Shown here: positions 1-8,893 of the stretch, in pieces | Numbering within the stretch: position 1 is the first letter of the stretch | Layout of the letters: each line of letters opens with the position of its first letter | Program-made: the position numbers and the translations under genes | The notes under the pieces: model-generated | The model's database searches: none | What the model saw: the letters and a program-made list of their open reading frames with translations, nothing else | Told to the model about the DNA's origin: nothing | NCBI GenBank assembly: GCA_022841375.1 | Contig: JALHRQ010000004.1 | Coordinates: 124,001 to 188,000, forward strand | Origin: Burkholderiales bacterium | GTDB taxonomy: Bacteria > Pseudomonadota > Gammaproteobacteria > Burkholderiales > SG8-41 | Length of the DNA stretch: 64,000 nt | Direction: 5' to 3'

Positions 1-375
1 ACCGGCGGCGTGGGCGTGGATGTGGTGTACGACTCGATCGGTAAGACTTCGCTGCGTGACAGCTTCCGCGCTGCGCGCACCCGCGGACTGATCATCAACT
101 ACGGCAACGTTTCCGGTTCGGTGAAGGATCTTGATCCGATTGAATTGGGTGAAGCCGGTTCGTTGTTTCTGACGCGACCGCGACTGGCCGATCATTTGCG
201 CGATGCCGGAGAAATCCGGCGTCGCGCCGATGACATTTTCGGCGCGCTGATCGAGGGTTCCCTGAAAATCCGTATTGCCGGGCGTTTCACGCTGGACAAC
301 GTTGAAGAGGCGCATGCAGCCTATGAAGAACGTCGCATGGTCGGCAAGCCGGTGCTGGATATTAGCGGCAGTTAA
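1..375 (+). CDS. Zinc-type NADPH:quinone oxidoreductase, C-terminal part (partial)
   Basis: The reading frame is open from the first base and ends at a stop at 373-375, so only the last ~124 residues are present. The fragment carries the second half of a Rossmann fold (VGVDVVYDSIGKT, then RGLIINYGNVSG) and the usual end of quinone oxidoreductases (FTLDNVEEAHAAYEERRMVGKPVLDI). Family knowledge: these medium-chain dehydrogenase-like enzymes reduce quinones or enones with NADPH in the cytoplasm. The start, the cofactor-binding motif and any zinc-binding residues lie outside the window, so the exact subfamily is not resolved. Confidence 0.85.
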   Translation, partial: TGGVGVDVVYDSIGKTSLRDSFRAARTRGLIINYGNVSGSVKDLDPIELGEAGSLFLTRPRLADHLRDAGEIRRRADDIFGALIEGSLKIRIAGRFTLDNVEEAHAAYEERRMVGKPVLDISGS

Positions 376-501
376 TTTCCCGGGAGGATTGTTTGATCCC
401 TGAACTGCGATCAAGCATCATCGCATCGTAGTCGCGCCATCGTCGTCGCGCATTACCTTTCTGTAATGGGCCGATCATCGGTAATGTGGAGCAAAACTTA
501 A

Positions 502-963
502 ATGTATGAGAACTGGCCGGCCAATTTGATGGTGGTAGCAAGCGCAGTCACTGCTGTCGCGCTGTGTGTATTGCTTCATTACGAAGGCCTGTTGCTGACG
601 TCGCGCGGCTTGCAGCGCATCGGCGGGCAGCAGCGCGTCAAGGTGTTGTATTGCATTTTTTCGTTGCTGATACTCCACTTGATCGAAATCTGGGTGTTCG
701 GCGTCACGATCTGGCTGTTGCTGCGCTGGCCCGAATTCGGACATATTGTTTCCAGCGGATCGGTGCAGCCGGGGGCGCTGGGTTTGCTGGATTCGGTCTA
801 TGTGTCGACAGTCACCTACACCACGGTCGGTTTCGGCGATGTGGTGCCGGTCGGCCCTATACGCTTCATGGCGGGCATGGAATCCCTGACCGGGTTCGTA
901 ATGTTCGGCTGGACCGCATCATTCATCTACCTCGAAATGGAGCGGTTCTGGCGCGGAAGATAG
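502..963 (+). CDS. Small potassium channel (Ion_trans_2 pore domain)
   Basis: A 153-residue membrane protein. Hydrophobic segments lie at about 8-28 and 50-75, followed by a pore helix, the K+ selectivity filter TTVGFGD at residues 107-113, and a last membrane helix at about 120-145. The filter is canonical for K+ selectivity. The protein lacks a cytoplasmic RCK/TrkA-N domain, so gating cannot be predicted. It starts at ATG 502 after an AT-containing leader and is a single gene between the oxidoreductase and a MATE exporter. A role in potassium efflux or membrane-potential control is inferred from family only. Confidence 0.88.
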   Translation: MYENWPANLMVVASAVTAVALCVLLHYEGLLLTSRGLQRIGGQQRVKVLYCIFSLLILHLIEIWVFGVTIWLLLRWPEFGHIVSSGSVQPGALGLLDSVYVSTVTYTTVGFGDVVPVGPIRFMAGMESLTGFVMFGWTASFIYLEMERFWRGR

Positions 964-1058
964 GGGGCGCTCGTCCCCCCCGTGCGTATTGGAGGTTTCT
1001 GACGCAAGAGGCATACCGGCTACGGGGTGTGGCTGGCGCAGTTTAGAATGCGATCCTC

Positions 1059-2384
1059 GTGACGCCCGCCGCGACATCCAGTACCGCAGTCAGCCATCGT
1101 CAGGTCTGGGCGATGGCTGCGCCGATCATCCTCGCCAATATTTCCATACCCTTGCTGGGTGCGGTGAATACCGCCGTGGTCGGGCACCTCCCCGAACCCT
1201 ATTACATTGGCGCCGTTGCCATCGGCGCGATGCTGTTCAACTTCATCTATCACCTGTTCAACTGCTTGCGCATGGGCACCACCGGCCCGACCGCGCAGGC
1301 GCGCGGTGCCGGCAATATGGCCGAAGTCAGGGCCATACTCAACCGTGCCTTGCTGCTGGCAGGGGCCATCGGAGCCGCGTTGCTGGCCCTGCAATTGCCG
1401 ATCCTCGAACTGGCAATGTGGCTGATCAAGGGCAGCCGGGAGGTGGAGCATTACGCCCGGGAATATTTTCTGATCAGGGTCTGGGCGCTGCCGGCCGTGC
1501 TTGGTACCTATGCCGTTATCGGTTGGTTATACGGCATGCGCGATGCGCGTACTCCGCTGACCATCCTGTTCGTCACCAACGGTTCCAACATCGTGCTCAG
1601 TCTGCTGTTTGTTTTTGGATTGGGCTGGGGAGTGCCGGGTGTCGCTGTTGCGTCACTGATTTCAGAGTACGCAGGGTTGATCGTGGGGCTGTTTTGTGTC
1701 CATCGCACATTGAGCCGGCTTCCGGATGACGGGCTGCGCAGCCGCCTGCTCGATCCCGTGCAGTTGTTACGCATGGTATCGATCAACGGCGATATCGTGC
1801 TGCGCACATTTTGTGTGGTTTCCGTGCTCGCCATATTCATGGCCAAAAGTGCAGAACTCGGCGACTTGCCGCTGGCCGCCAATCAAGTGCTGCACAATTT
1901 TTTGATGTTTACGTCGTTTGGCCTGGACGGTTTTGCGCATGCTGCGGAAGCGATTCTCGGCGAAGCCGTCGGCCGGCGCGACCGCAATGCCTTTCGCCGC
2001 GGGATGCGCGTGGTTTTTCTTTGGGCCGGGCTGGTCGGACTGCTCAATGTGTTGATGTACATGGCTGCTGGTCACGGCATCGTCGCGCTGCTGACGGGGA
2101 TCCCCGAAGTGCGCGCAGCGGCGGCAACCTATTTGTGGTGGCCCACGCTGATGCCGTTGATCGCGGTCTGGGCCTACACCTACGACGGTGTTTATCTCGC
2201 CGCGACACGCACCCGCATCATGCGCAACACCGTAATCGCCTCGTTCATCAGTTTTCTGGTCGTACTCCATTGGGCAATGCCGGCATTCGGCAATGCCGGC
2301 TTGTGGGCTGCAGTTGCAACCTTTTTGGGGCTGCGCGGGCTGTTGCTGCATCTGTTTTTGCAACGTGTTGTGCGGGCAATTTGA
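1059..2384 (+). CDS. MATE-family efflux transporter, DinF-like
   Basis: A 441-residue integral membrane protein with about 12 hydrophobic helices, the usual length for DinF-subfamily MATE exporters. The N-terminal motif region (WAMAAPIILANISIPLLGAVNTAVVGHL) is followed by GAMLFNFIYHLFNCLRMGTTG, which resembles the MATE repeat start. The likely start is GTG at 1059, giving MTPAATSS. Upstream in-frame extension is not supported by a good ribosome site. Family role: proton- or sodium-coupled export of cationic or toxic organic compounds across the inner membrane. The substrate is unknown. Confidence 0.88.
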   Translation: MTPAATSSTAVSHRQVWAMAAPIILANISIPLLGAVNTAVVGHLPEPYYIGAVAIGAMLFNFIYHLFNCLRMGTTGPTAQARGAGNMAEVRAILNRALLLAGAIGAALLALQLPILELAMWLIKGSREVEHYAREYFLIRVWALPAVLGTYAVIGWLYGMRDARTPLTILFVTNGSNIVLSLLFVFGLGWGVPGVAVASLISEYAGLIVGLFCVHRTLSRLPDDGLRSRLLDPVQLLRMVSINGDIVLRTFCVVSVLAIFMAKSAELGDLPLAANQVLHNFLMFTSFGLDGFAHAAEAILGEAVGRRDRNAFRRGMRVVFLWAGLVGLLNVLMYMAAGHGIVALLTGIPEVRAAAATYLWWPTLMPLIAVWAYTYDGVYLAATRTRIMRNTVIASFISFLVVLHWAMPAFGNAGLWAAVATFLGLRGLLLHLFLQRVVRAI

Positions 2385-2739
2385 TGATCCTGTAATTTCG
2401 GAAAAGCCTCCGGACACGACCTAATTTTTTAAATTAATCTTAAACGGGGCCGGCTGGAGAAATCATCAACGGCAATTAGTTGTTTATAATCATAATGTTA
2501 ATGTATTTTTTCGCATTCATGTCGACATCGGTTCTGAATTAAACTTCTCAAAATGTTAAGTTTGTCCTGACTCTGAGGTATACCTAGAATTTCGCCATTA
2601 CATCAGTGGGTTAGGCGAATTTGTAGGATAACCGGATGGAATGGAGTGCGTTGCCCAATGTGTTGCGGCGCGTGCAAACAGATAACAAAAACCAGCAACC
2701 GGAACGATCGATTCCGGTGCAACAACAGGGAAAACCGAC
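2385..2739. other. AT-rich intergenic region with a possible promoter
   Basis: No supported gene. The stretch is visibly richer in A+T than its flanks. It contains TATAAT at 2485-2490, a good -10 match, but no convincing -35 at the right distance. It may drive the hydrolase gene starting at 2740. A short ORF on the minus strand here extends into the hydrolase gene and is not supported. Confidence 0.4.
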
Positions 2740-3747
2740 ATGCCGATTTTTATTCTGAGCGCCCGCGGTATCAGCAAGGGTGAATTCGTACCTGAACCCG
2801 GCCGGCCTCATTATCTGGAAATTCCCGATGGCCAGATGATTTCGGCCGACGAGAAATACCGGCATAAGTCGCTGGACTGGCTGGATCGCGTGCAGTCCGT
2901 CGCCGATGGTCGCGCCGGTCGCCGCATTGGTGAAGCCGGTGATGTGCTGATCCTGGTACATGGTTACAACAACACACTGGACGAAATCCGTCAGCGTCAC
3001 GAAACGTTGCAGGCCGATCTTGCGGCCGAAGGCTGGCGCGGGCTGGTGGTGTCATTTGACTGGCCGGCAGGCAGGAATCCACTGAATAACCTGGGAGACC
3101 GTTCCGATGCCGCTGAAACGGCACACTATCTGGTCAGCGGCGGCATTGGCCTGATCATCAAGGGGCAGGCGCGTGGCTGCCAGACCAACATTCACCTGCT
3201 GGGGCATTCAACCGGCGCGTTCGTGATCATGGATGCGTTTATTGCCGCCGACAAACGCGGCGAGTTCTACCGCAATGACTGGCGCATCGGGCAAGTGGCG
3301 TTTGTCGCAGGCGATGTGTCGGCGAGCAGCCTCAGCGCCGATTCGCAATGGGCCGAACCGATGTTCCGCCGCATCATGCGCCTGACCAATTACCAGAACG
3401 GTTTCGATGATGTGCTGGGGGTGTCGAATGCCAAGCGACTGGGTGCTTCACCGCGCGCCGGTCGTGTCGGACTGTCTGAACGCGCGCATCCCAAGGCAGT
3501 CAACGTCGATTGCAGCGGGTATTTCAATGCGCTTGATCCAGAATCCCAGTCGAGCAAGGTCGGCTGGTGGAATCACTCATGGCATTTCGGCAACCGCGTG
3601 TTTGCCCGCGATCTGGCGATGACGCTCGAAGGCCGCATCGACCGCAACTATCTGCCGACCCGCCAAAAGCATGGCGAGAATCTGGTGCTGCAGGATGCGC
3701 CGCGGCCCGTGCACGAGGCCAAGTGGCTGGCGATGAACCGGAACTGA
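2740..3747 (+). CDS. DUF900-type alpha/beta hydrolase
   Basis: A 335-residue protein with an alpha/beta-hydrolase core. The oxyanion-loop strand VLILVHGYNNT is at about 69-79, and the nucleophile elbow GHSTG at 155-159 puts Ser157 as the catalytic residue. This arrangement (HGYN followed by a GHSTG elbow) is typical of DUF900 proteins, whose substrates are mostly unknown. No signal peptide is obvious; the N-terminus MPIFILSARG looks cytoplasmic. It stands alone between an AT-rich gap and convergent genes. Esterase or lipase-like activity is inference. Confidence 0.75.
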   Translation: MPIFILSARGISKGEFVPEPGRPHYLEIPDGQMISADEKYRHKSLDWLDRVQSVADGRAGRRIGEAGDVLILVHGYNNTLDEIRQRHETLQADLAAEGWRGLVVSFDWPAGRNPLNNLGDRSDAAETAHYLVSGGIGLIIKGQARGCQTNIHLLGHSTGAFVIMDAFIAADKRGEFYRNDWRIGQVAFVAGDVSASSLSADSQWAEPMFRRIMRLTNYQNGFDDVLGVSNAKRLGASPRAGRVGLSERAHPKAVNVDCSGYFNALDPESQSSKVGWWNHSWHFGNRVFARDLAMTLEGRIDRNYLPTRQKHGENLVLQDAPRPVHEAKWLAMNRN

Positions 3748-3767
3748 GCGGCGTCAATCGACTCTGA

Positions 3768-3929
3768 TCAGGGAACCGCAGGCAGCGTGGTGTCTGCGCG
3801 ACCCTTGAGGTAGCTTTCTTTCAGCTTTTTCATCGCTTCAAGATAGTCTTCCATCGTCGACTGGTTGTTTTCATACTTCTCAGCGATTTTCTGATACGCG
3901 GCGATGTAGGCTTGCTCGGTCATGCTCAT
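3768..3929 (-). CDS. Small hypothetical protein, 53 aa
   Basis: Start ATG at 3929 (MSMTEQAYIAAYQK). A longer in-frame extension upstream overlaps the ylqF gene in another frame and has low-complexity arginine-rich translation, so it is rejected. The product is acidic and basic mixed, predicted almost fully helical (AYIAAYQKIAEKYENNQ and MEDYLEAMKKLKESYLKG), with no cysteines or membrane segment. It lies just downstream of ylqF on the same strand and could be cotranscribed. I do not recognise a family. Confidence 0.55.
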   Translation of the reverse strand: MSMTEQAYIAAYQKIAEKYENNQSTMEDYLEAMKKLKESYLKGRADTTLPAVP

Positions 3930-4017
3930 GGTGATTTTCAATTCTTGGTGGTGTTGGTTCACTATACGCCGCCCGGGTTGCATGCGTATGCCTGAATTCA
4001 TTCGCAGCCCGTCGTTG

Positions 4018-4926
4018 CTACTCGCCGTCTGTCGAATCCGGGAGTGCATCTGCGTTGCTGATATTGGCTGCGGGCCGTGTTGCCCGTGACGCCGGCGTCT
4101 CCAGGCTGATCCGTCCCAGCGCCCCGCTGCGGTAATCATTGAGCAGCGTGATTGCCGCTTTTTCGAGATCAAATTCGCCGCCCTTGATGCGGAAACCGCG
4201 TCTGGACGCGACGGCTTCGATGACGCCGGTGCCGTCGATGCCTTGTCCGTCGGCCGGCGTGGCGTAACGCGCTGCCAGTGCTTTCGGATAACGTGCGATC
4301 AGCGTCTCGGCAAGGAAGGTTGCCACTTCGGATTCGATATACGCGTTGGTGCCGATGATGTGGCTGGCGGCGAGCATGCGGCCGTCATCGGGATGGTCGA
4401 TCTTCGGCCACATCAGGCCCGGCGTGTCGGTCATGCTCACGGTGGGCGACAGTTCGTAACGGGCGAGCGATTTGGTGACCGCAGGCTCATCACCGACCTT
4501 GGCGGTACGCTGTTTGAGCAGCGCGTTGATCAGCGTCGATTTGCCGACGTTGGGCACACCCATCACCAGCATGCGCAGCGGCTTGAGGTTTTCATTGCGG
4601 TGCGGCGCCAATTTTTTGGCGGCGGCGATGATCTTCTGGGCGTCGCCGGGTTTTTTGGCCGACAGCGCAATGGCGTGGGTATTTTTCTGCGCATTGAAAT
4701 ACGCCACCCACTGCGGCGTGGCGTTGGCATCGGCGGCGTCGACCTTGTTCAGTACCTTGAGGCAGGGGCGCTGGCGGTGCAGGCGCAGCGATTCGATCAG
4801 CGGATTGGCGCTGGCCATCGGGCAGCGCGCGTCGAGAATTTCGACCACCACGTCATGATCGGCCATCGCTTTTTTGATTTTTTCGACAGCGACGGCCATG
4901 TGGCCGGGAAACCAGTTGATGCTCAT
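4018..4926 (-). CDS. ylqF: Ribosome biogenesis GTPase YlqF/RbgA
   Basis: A 302-residue circularly permuted GTPase. Motifs appear in the order G4 NKVD (60-63), G5 SAK (89-91), G1 GVPNVGKS (123-130), G3 DTPG (167-170), the hallmark of the YlqF/YawG class. The N-terminus MSINWFPGHM is the family signature and fixes the start at 4926 rather than further upstream. Family role: GTP-dependent maturation of the large ribosomal subunit in the cytoplasm. It starts one base after the stop of the upstream DUF1653 gene, so the two form an operon. Confidence 0.93.
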   Translation of the reverse strand: MSINWFPGHMAVAVEKIKKAMADHDVVVEILDARCPMASANPLIESLRLHRQRPCLKVLNKVDAADANATPQWVAYFNAQKNTHAIALSAKKPGDAQKIIAAAKKLAPHRNENLKPLRMLVMGVPNVGKSTLINALLKQRTAKVGDEPAVTKSLARYELSPTVSMTDTPGLMWPKIDHPDDGRMLAASHIIGTNAYIESEVATFLAETLIARYPKALAARYATPADGQGIDGTGVIEAVASRRGFRIKGGEFDLEKAAITLLNDYRSGALGRISLETPASRATRPAANISNADALPDSTDGE

Positions 4927-4927
4927 G

Positions 4928-5158
4928 TCAGATCCGCGCGAAACGCGGCTGTGTGTGGCCGTCGATGACAACGTCTTCTGCAAACATCGTCGCCGGCCGC
5001 ACCCACAGACCGCCTTCGCCATAAAGCGGGCGATACACCACCATCGCTTCCAGCGTCTCCGAATGTTGGGCGATGCCGATCACTTCGTATTCGTTGCCCT
5101 TGTAATGGCGATAACGGCCGGGCGGGATATGCGGGATAACAACAGTGGTGAGGGTCAT
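4928..5158 (-). CDS. DUF1653 domain protein
   Basis: A 76-residue protein with the DUF1653 pattern: PGRYRHYKGNEYEVIGIAQHSET, then AMVVYRPLYGEGGLWVRPATMF. It is a compact beta-rich fold of unknown function, often found as a short stand-alone protein. It sits directly upstream of ylqF with 1 nt between stop and start, so translation is probably coupled. The upstream gap to the divergent MFS gene (5159-5262) is AT-rich and likely holds promoters for both. Confidence 0.8.
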   Translation of the reverse strand: MTLTTVVIPHIPPGRYRHYKGNEYEVIGIAQHSETLEAMVVYRPLYGEGGLWVRPATMFAEDVVIDGHTQPRFARI

Positions 5159-5262
5159 GATGTTCCTGTGCGGCGCGTTGCCGGACCGCTAAAGACCACA
5201 TTATAAACCATTGTTTATATTGAAAAATCGGGCGGCTGCTAATCAGTTATATTGCGTGCTCA

Positions 5263-6417
5263 ATGAATTCTGTTTCCGCGCTCCGCATTGCACTGGCCGG
5301 CATGGCTGCGCTGGCGGTGGCTATGGGCATCGGCCGTTTCGCTTTTACGCCCATCCTGCCGATGATGCAGGTTGATTTCGGTCTCTCCATCATTCACGGC
5401 AGTTGGCTGGCCTCGGGCAACTATCTCGGTTATCTGCTCGGCGCGCTCGCGGCGACAGCATGGCCCATACGCAGCAAAAGCGTACTGGCTGTTTCGCTGC
5501 TCGCGGTTGCCGCGACGACCGTTGCCATGGGCTTCACTGAAAATTTTACGGCCTGGGCGTTACTGCGGTTCGCAGCAGGGGTGGCCAGTGCGCTGATGTT
5601 CATCGCGGTATCCACGCGCTGCATGGCTGCACTGGCTGAACGCGGCCGTCCGCGGCTCACCGGCCTGGTATATGCCGGGGTCGGCAGCGGGGTTGCCGCC
5701 GCCGGTTTGCTGTGTCTGCTGTTGATGCAGTATGACGTCGGCTCGGCATGGGCCTGGCGTATCGCCGGGCTGGTGGCGCTGTCGGCGGCAGTGATCGTAC
5801 TGCCGGTGCTTGGTGCGATCGTATTGCCGCCGGCGCCTGCACCGACACGTGGCCCGCGCGGCGGAATCAGCCGTCATGCCGGACTGCTGGTGCTGTGTTA
5901 CGGCATTTCGGGGTTCGGCTATATCATTCCTGCGACTTTTTTGCCGGTGATGGCGAAGGCGGTGGTACCGGACGCTGCGCTGTTCGGCTGGTCGTGGCCG
6001 GTGTTTGGCGCAGCAGCGGTCGCATCCACTTTTATAGCTGCGGCCCGCGCTGCGGCGATCGGTCACCGCAGCGTGTGGATCGCCAGCCATGTGCTGATGG
6101 CCGCCGGGGTGCTGCTGCCGGTGCTGCTGCCGGGTCTGGCAGCAGTGATCGGTTCAGCGCTGCTGGTGGGCGGCACGTTTGTGGTGACGACGATGACCAG
6201 TCTGCAGGTCGCGCAGGAAGTGTCGCACGGCCATGCGGCGCGGCTGGTGGCGGCAATGACCGCGGCTTTTGCTCTGGGGCAGATCATTGGCCCGGTGGTT
6301 GCGGGCCTGCTCTTCGATGCCGGTTACGGATTTTCGGGGGGATTGATACTGGCCGGCCTGCTGCTGATGTTGTCGGCAGTGCTGTTATGGCGCGCTGCGC
6401 CGGGAAGGACGATCTGA
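5263..6417 (+). CDS. YbfB/YjiJ-family MFS transporter
   Basis: A 384-residue, 12-helix membrane protein. The opening ALAVAMGIGRFAFTPILPMM and GSWLASGNYLGYLLGAL are characteristic of the YbfB/YjiJ MFS subfamily. The length fits a complete transporter. It begins downstream of an AT-rich divergent promoter region and ends one base before the EamA-type exporter gene, so the two are cotranscribed. The substrate is unknown for most of the family. Confidence 0.87.
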   Translation: MNSVSALRIALAGMAALAVAMGIGRFAFTPILPMMQVDFGLSIIHGSWLASGNYLGYLLGALAATAWPIRSKSVLAVSLLAVAATTVAMGFTENFTAWALLRFAAGVASALMFIAVSTRCMAALAERGRPRLTGLVYAGVGSGVAAAGLLCLLLMQYDVGSAWAWRIAGLVALSAAVIVLPVLGAIVLPPAPAPTRGPRGGISRHAGLLVLCYGISGFGYIIPATFLPVMAKAVVPDAALFGWSWPVFGAAAVASTFIAAARAAAIGHRSVWIASHVLMAAGVLLPVLLPGLAAVIGSALLVGGTFVVTTMTSLQVAQEVSHGHAARLVAAMTAAFALGQIIGPVVAGLLFDAGYGFSGGLILAGLLLMLSAVLLWRAAPGRTI

Positions 6418-6418
6418 A

Positions 6419-7270
6419 ATGCCGCCGATGCTGCGCAGTCTTGCGCTGATGACGCTGGGTATCCTGCTGCTGACTGCGAACGATGCGACCAGCAAGTATC
6501 TGGTGCAGTCGCACCCGGTCGGCCAGGTGATCGGCCTGCGCCAGGCAGCGACGCTGCTGGTACTGGTCCCGTACATGATGTTTTTCAGCCGCTGGAACCT
6601 GCTGCGCGTGGTCGATCTGCGCGGTCAGTTGCTGCGCGGCGTTTTGTTCATCATCGGATCCGTACTGATCGTCTGGAGTCTCGCCGAACTGCCGCTGGCG
6701 ACCGCGATTACCATGCTGTACATCAGCCCGATTATCATGGTGATCCTGTCGGTGCCGCTGCTCGGCGAGCGCATCAGCCGTCATCGCTGGATTGCGGTGA
6801 TCGGCGGTTTTGCCGGCGTGCTGATCATCATGCGTCCCGGCGGATCGACTTTTCAGTGGGCGTTGATGCTGCCGCTGCTGGCTGCCATGGTCAACGCATT
6901 ACGTGATGTGATCACGCGCCGGCTGGCGCGCACCGAAACTTCCATTGCCATCCTGTTCTGGTCGAACATCATCCTGATGGTCGGCGGCTTTGCCACATTG
7001 CCGATGGGCTGGGCGCCGGTGAGTACGCACGATGCGTTCTGGTTCATTGCAGCGGGCATTTTCAACGGCACGGCACACTTCTGCATCATTGACGCGCTGC
7101 GTACCGGTGAGGCCTCGGCACTGGCGCCTATCCGCTACACCGCGCTGCTGTGGGCGGCTCTGCTCGGCTTCCTGGTCTGGGGGGAAGTGCCGGAACTGTG
7201 GCTGCTGGCCGGGGCGGCGGTGATCGTCGGCAGCAGCCTCTACATGATTCGCGGTGAACACCGGCGCTGA
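6419..7270 (+). CDS. DMT-superfamily (EamA) transporter
   Basis: A 283-residue protein with two EamA repeats and about 10 membrane helices. The end of repeat one is visible as ATAITMLYISPIIMVILSVPLLGERISRHRW, and repeat two ends with ALAPIRYTALLWAALLGFLVWGEVPELW. This is the standard drug/metabolite exporter pattern. Only one base separates it from the preceding MFS gene, so both are likely made from one message. The substrate cannot be inferred. Confidence 0.87.
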   Translation: MPPMLRSLALMTLGILLLTANDATSKYLVQSHPVGQVIGLRQAATLLVLVPYMMFFSRWNLLRVVDLRGQLLRGVLFIIGSVLIVWSLAELPLATAITMLYISPIIMVILSVPLLGERISRHRWIAVIGGFAGVLIIMRPGGSTFQWALMLPLLAAMVNALRDVITRRLARTETSIAILFWSNIILMVGGFATLPMGWAPVSTHDAFWFIAAGIFNGTAHFCIIDALRTGEASALAPIRYTALLWAALLGFLVWGEVPELWLLAGAAVIVGSSLYMIRGEHRR

Positions 7271-7363
7271 TCCTGATTTGAGCCGGCTTTGATTGCCGTG
7301 TTCCCTGTGCACGGTTATTCTGTATCGGCAGTTCGGCGTTTAACCATTACCAGGAGAACTTGC

Positions 7364-7825
7364 ATGGAAATTCAAGCAGGCACTGCCGCGCCCGATTTCA
7401 CACTCGGTGCGCACAATTCCGACCAGAAGGTGACGTTGTCCGGTTTCAAGGGGCGAGCGGTCGTGGTGGCGTTCATGCCTTTTGCCTTCACCGGGGGATG
7501 AACCAATCAAGTCCGTGGGTTCCGTGAGAACTACGAAGAATTCAAGAAGCTGAATGTCGAGATCCTGCAATTGAGCATCGATCCGGTGCCGAGTCTGAAG
7601 GGGTGGGCCGATGTCCTGGGCGGAGTGCCGTTCCCGCTGCTGTCGGATTTCTGGCCGCATGGCGCGGCAGGCAAGGCCTACGGCATTTTCAACGAGGAGC
7701 GCGGCATGGACAAGCGCGCAGCCTACGTGGTTGACGCCAAAGGCATCATCCGTTACGCCAAGGTCTATCCGCAGGGCACGATCCCGACCAGCGAAGAACT
7801 GCTCGCCGAACTGCGCAAACTGTAA
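7364..7825 (+). CDS. Peroxiredoxin-like selenoprotein, in-frame UGA at the peroxidatic residue
   Basis: Read through the TGA at 7499-7501, the frame gives a continuous 153-residue AhpC/TSA-redoxin protein: APDFTLGAHNSD, VVVAFMPFAFTGG-U-TNQVRGFRENYEEF, then a complete C-terminal half ending in SEELLAELRKL. In AhpE/Prx relatives this position is the peroxidatic Cys (FAFTGxCT), so UGA replaces exactly that residue (U46). No cysteine occurs anywhere else, which fits a one-Cys-type selenoperoxiredoxin. Homology continues smoothly after the UGA with no frame change, and a SECIS-like hairpin follows. The start ATG 7364 has an AGGAG site 9 nt upstream, and an intrinsic terminator follows. A nonsense pseudogene is the alternative. 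Confidence 0.85.
7514..7535 (+). promoter_or_regulatory. Candidate bacterial SECIS hairpin of the peroxiredoxin gene
   Basis: Bases 7514-7516 pair with 7533-7535, G7517 bulges, and 7518-7522 (GGUUC) pair with 7528-7532 (GAACU), leaving the loop CGUGA. The loop has G as its second base and lies 22 nt after the UGA, within the spacing known for bacterial SECIS elements. Folding was done by eye. An alternative stem pairs GAACC at 7500-7504 with GGUUC at 7518-7522. Confidence 0.65.
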
Positions 7826-7860
7826 GCAGCGAATAACAACCTGGAGCAAGGCGTTATCGG

Positions 7861-7900
7861 GCCGGCAGGCCAACCTTGGTGTTTACCTGCCGGCTTTTTC
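7861..7900 (+). terminator. Intrinsic terminator after the peroxiredoxin gene
   Basis: A perfect 9-bp stem, GCCGGCAGG (7861-7869) with CCTGCCGGC (7886-7894), is followed directly by TTTTTC. It ends the selenoperoxiredoxin transcript 36 nt after the stop codon, which supports that the gene is a complete unit rather than a decaying fragment. Confidence 0.88.
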
Positions 7901-7992
7901 ATGCCCGTTGCCACGGGGCTAAGGGCTGGCCCGCATTTTGCTGCATCATTACCTAATTCATATCACCTTGATCACTATCAGGAGCCATCGTC

Positions 7993-8775
7993 ATGTTAAA
8001 GGGGAAATCTGCAGTGATTACCGGTTCCACCAGCGGTATCGGACTGGCCGTAGCCGGTGCGCTCGCGGCGCGCGGCGTCAATATCCTGCTCAACGGTTTC
8101 GGTGATGCGGCAGATATCAGAATGCTGTGTGCAAGACTGGCCCGGGACCACGGTGTCAGAGTCGAACATCACGGCGCCGACATGAGCAAGCCGGCCGAGA
8201 TTGCAGAAATGATGGAGCATGCGGTTGCGGTCCTCGGTGCCGTCGATATTCTGGTCAATAACGCCGGTATCCAGTTCGTGTCTCCGATCGAGGAGTTCCC
8301 GCCGGAAAAATGGGACGCCATCATCGCCATCAACCTCGTCGCACTGTTCCACACCATCCGTCATGCCGTGCCCGGCATGAAAAAACGCAAATGGGGCCGC
8401 ATCATCAACATCGCCTCCGCGCATTCAGTGGTGGCGTCGCCATTCAAGTCGGCCTATGTCGCCGCCAAACACGGTGTCGCCGGGTTGACCAGGACCGTCG
8501 CGCTGGAGACTGCGACATTCGGCATCACCTGCAACGCGATCTGTCCCGGTTATGTGCTGACGCCGCTGGTTGAGAAGCAGATCCCGGATACCGCGAAAGC
8601 GCGCGGCATCACCGAAGCGCAGGTGGTCAGCGATGTGCTGCTCGCAGCGCAACCGACCAAGCAGTTTGTCACGGTGGAACAGGTGGCCGCTCTGGCGTGT
8701 TTTCTCGCCGGCGACGACGCGGCGTCGATCACCGGTACGCTGCAGGCGATCGACGGCGGATGGACGGCGCAGTGA
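7993..8775 (+). CDS. bdhA: 3-hydroxybutyrate dehydrogenase (SDR family)
   Basis: A 260-residue short-chain dehydrogenase. The NAD-binding motif TGSTSGIG is near residue 10, NNAG is in the middle, and the catalytic YxxxK lies in AYVAAKHG. The stretches GIQFVSPIEEFPPEKWD and AICPGYVLTPLVEKQIPD are typical of NAD-dependent D-3-hydroxybutyrate dehydrogenase, which converts 3-hydroxybutyrate from polyhydroxybutyrate breakdown to acetoacetate. The start has a CAGGAG ribosome site 10 nt upstream. It is convergent with ubiT. Confidence 0.88.
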   Translation: MLKGKSAVITGSTSGIGLAVAGALAARGVNILLNGFGDAADIRMLCARLARDHGVRVEHHGADMSKPAEIAEMMEHAVAVLGAVDILVNNAGIQFVSPIEEFPPEKWDAIIAINLVALFHTIRHAVPGMKKRKWGRIINIASAHSVVASPFKSAYVAAKHGVAGLTRTVALETATFGITCNAICPGYVLTPLVEKQIPDTAKARGITEAQVVSDVLLAAQPTKQFVTVEQVAALACFLAGDDAASITGTLQAIDGGWTAQ

Positions 8776-8893
8776 ACTGAGCAGGTGTTCGCTTGTTGCT
8801 CAATCCGCGGCGTGGATGACTTCGCGCAGTTGTTCCAGTTGCCACGCATGCGCAAGCATGGTGCGGGTGCACCGCAGGGGTGCGCGGGGCGGG

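Noticed and set aside
393-414. TTGATC and GATCAA inverted repeat upstream of the K+ channel
   Set aside because: Spacer is 10 nt, not 4, so it is not an FNR box; no T-tract for a terminator.
7968-7981. FNR-like TTGAT-CACT-ATCAG before bdhA
   Set aside because: It overlaps the ribosome-site region and would put an activated transcript start inside the gene; likely chance.
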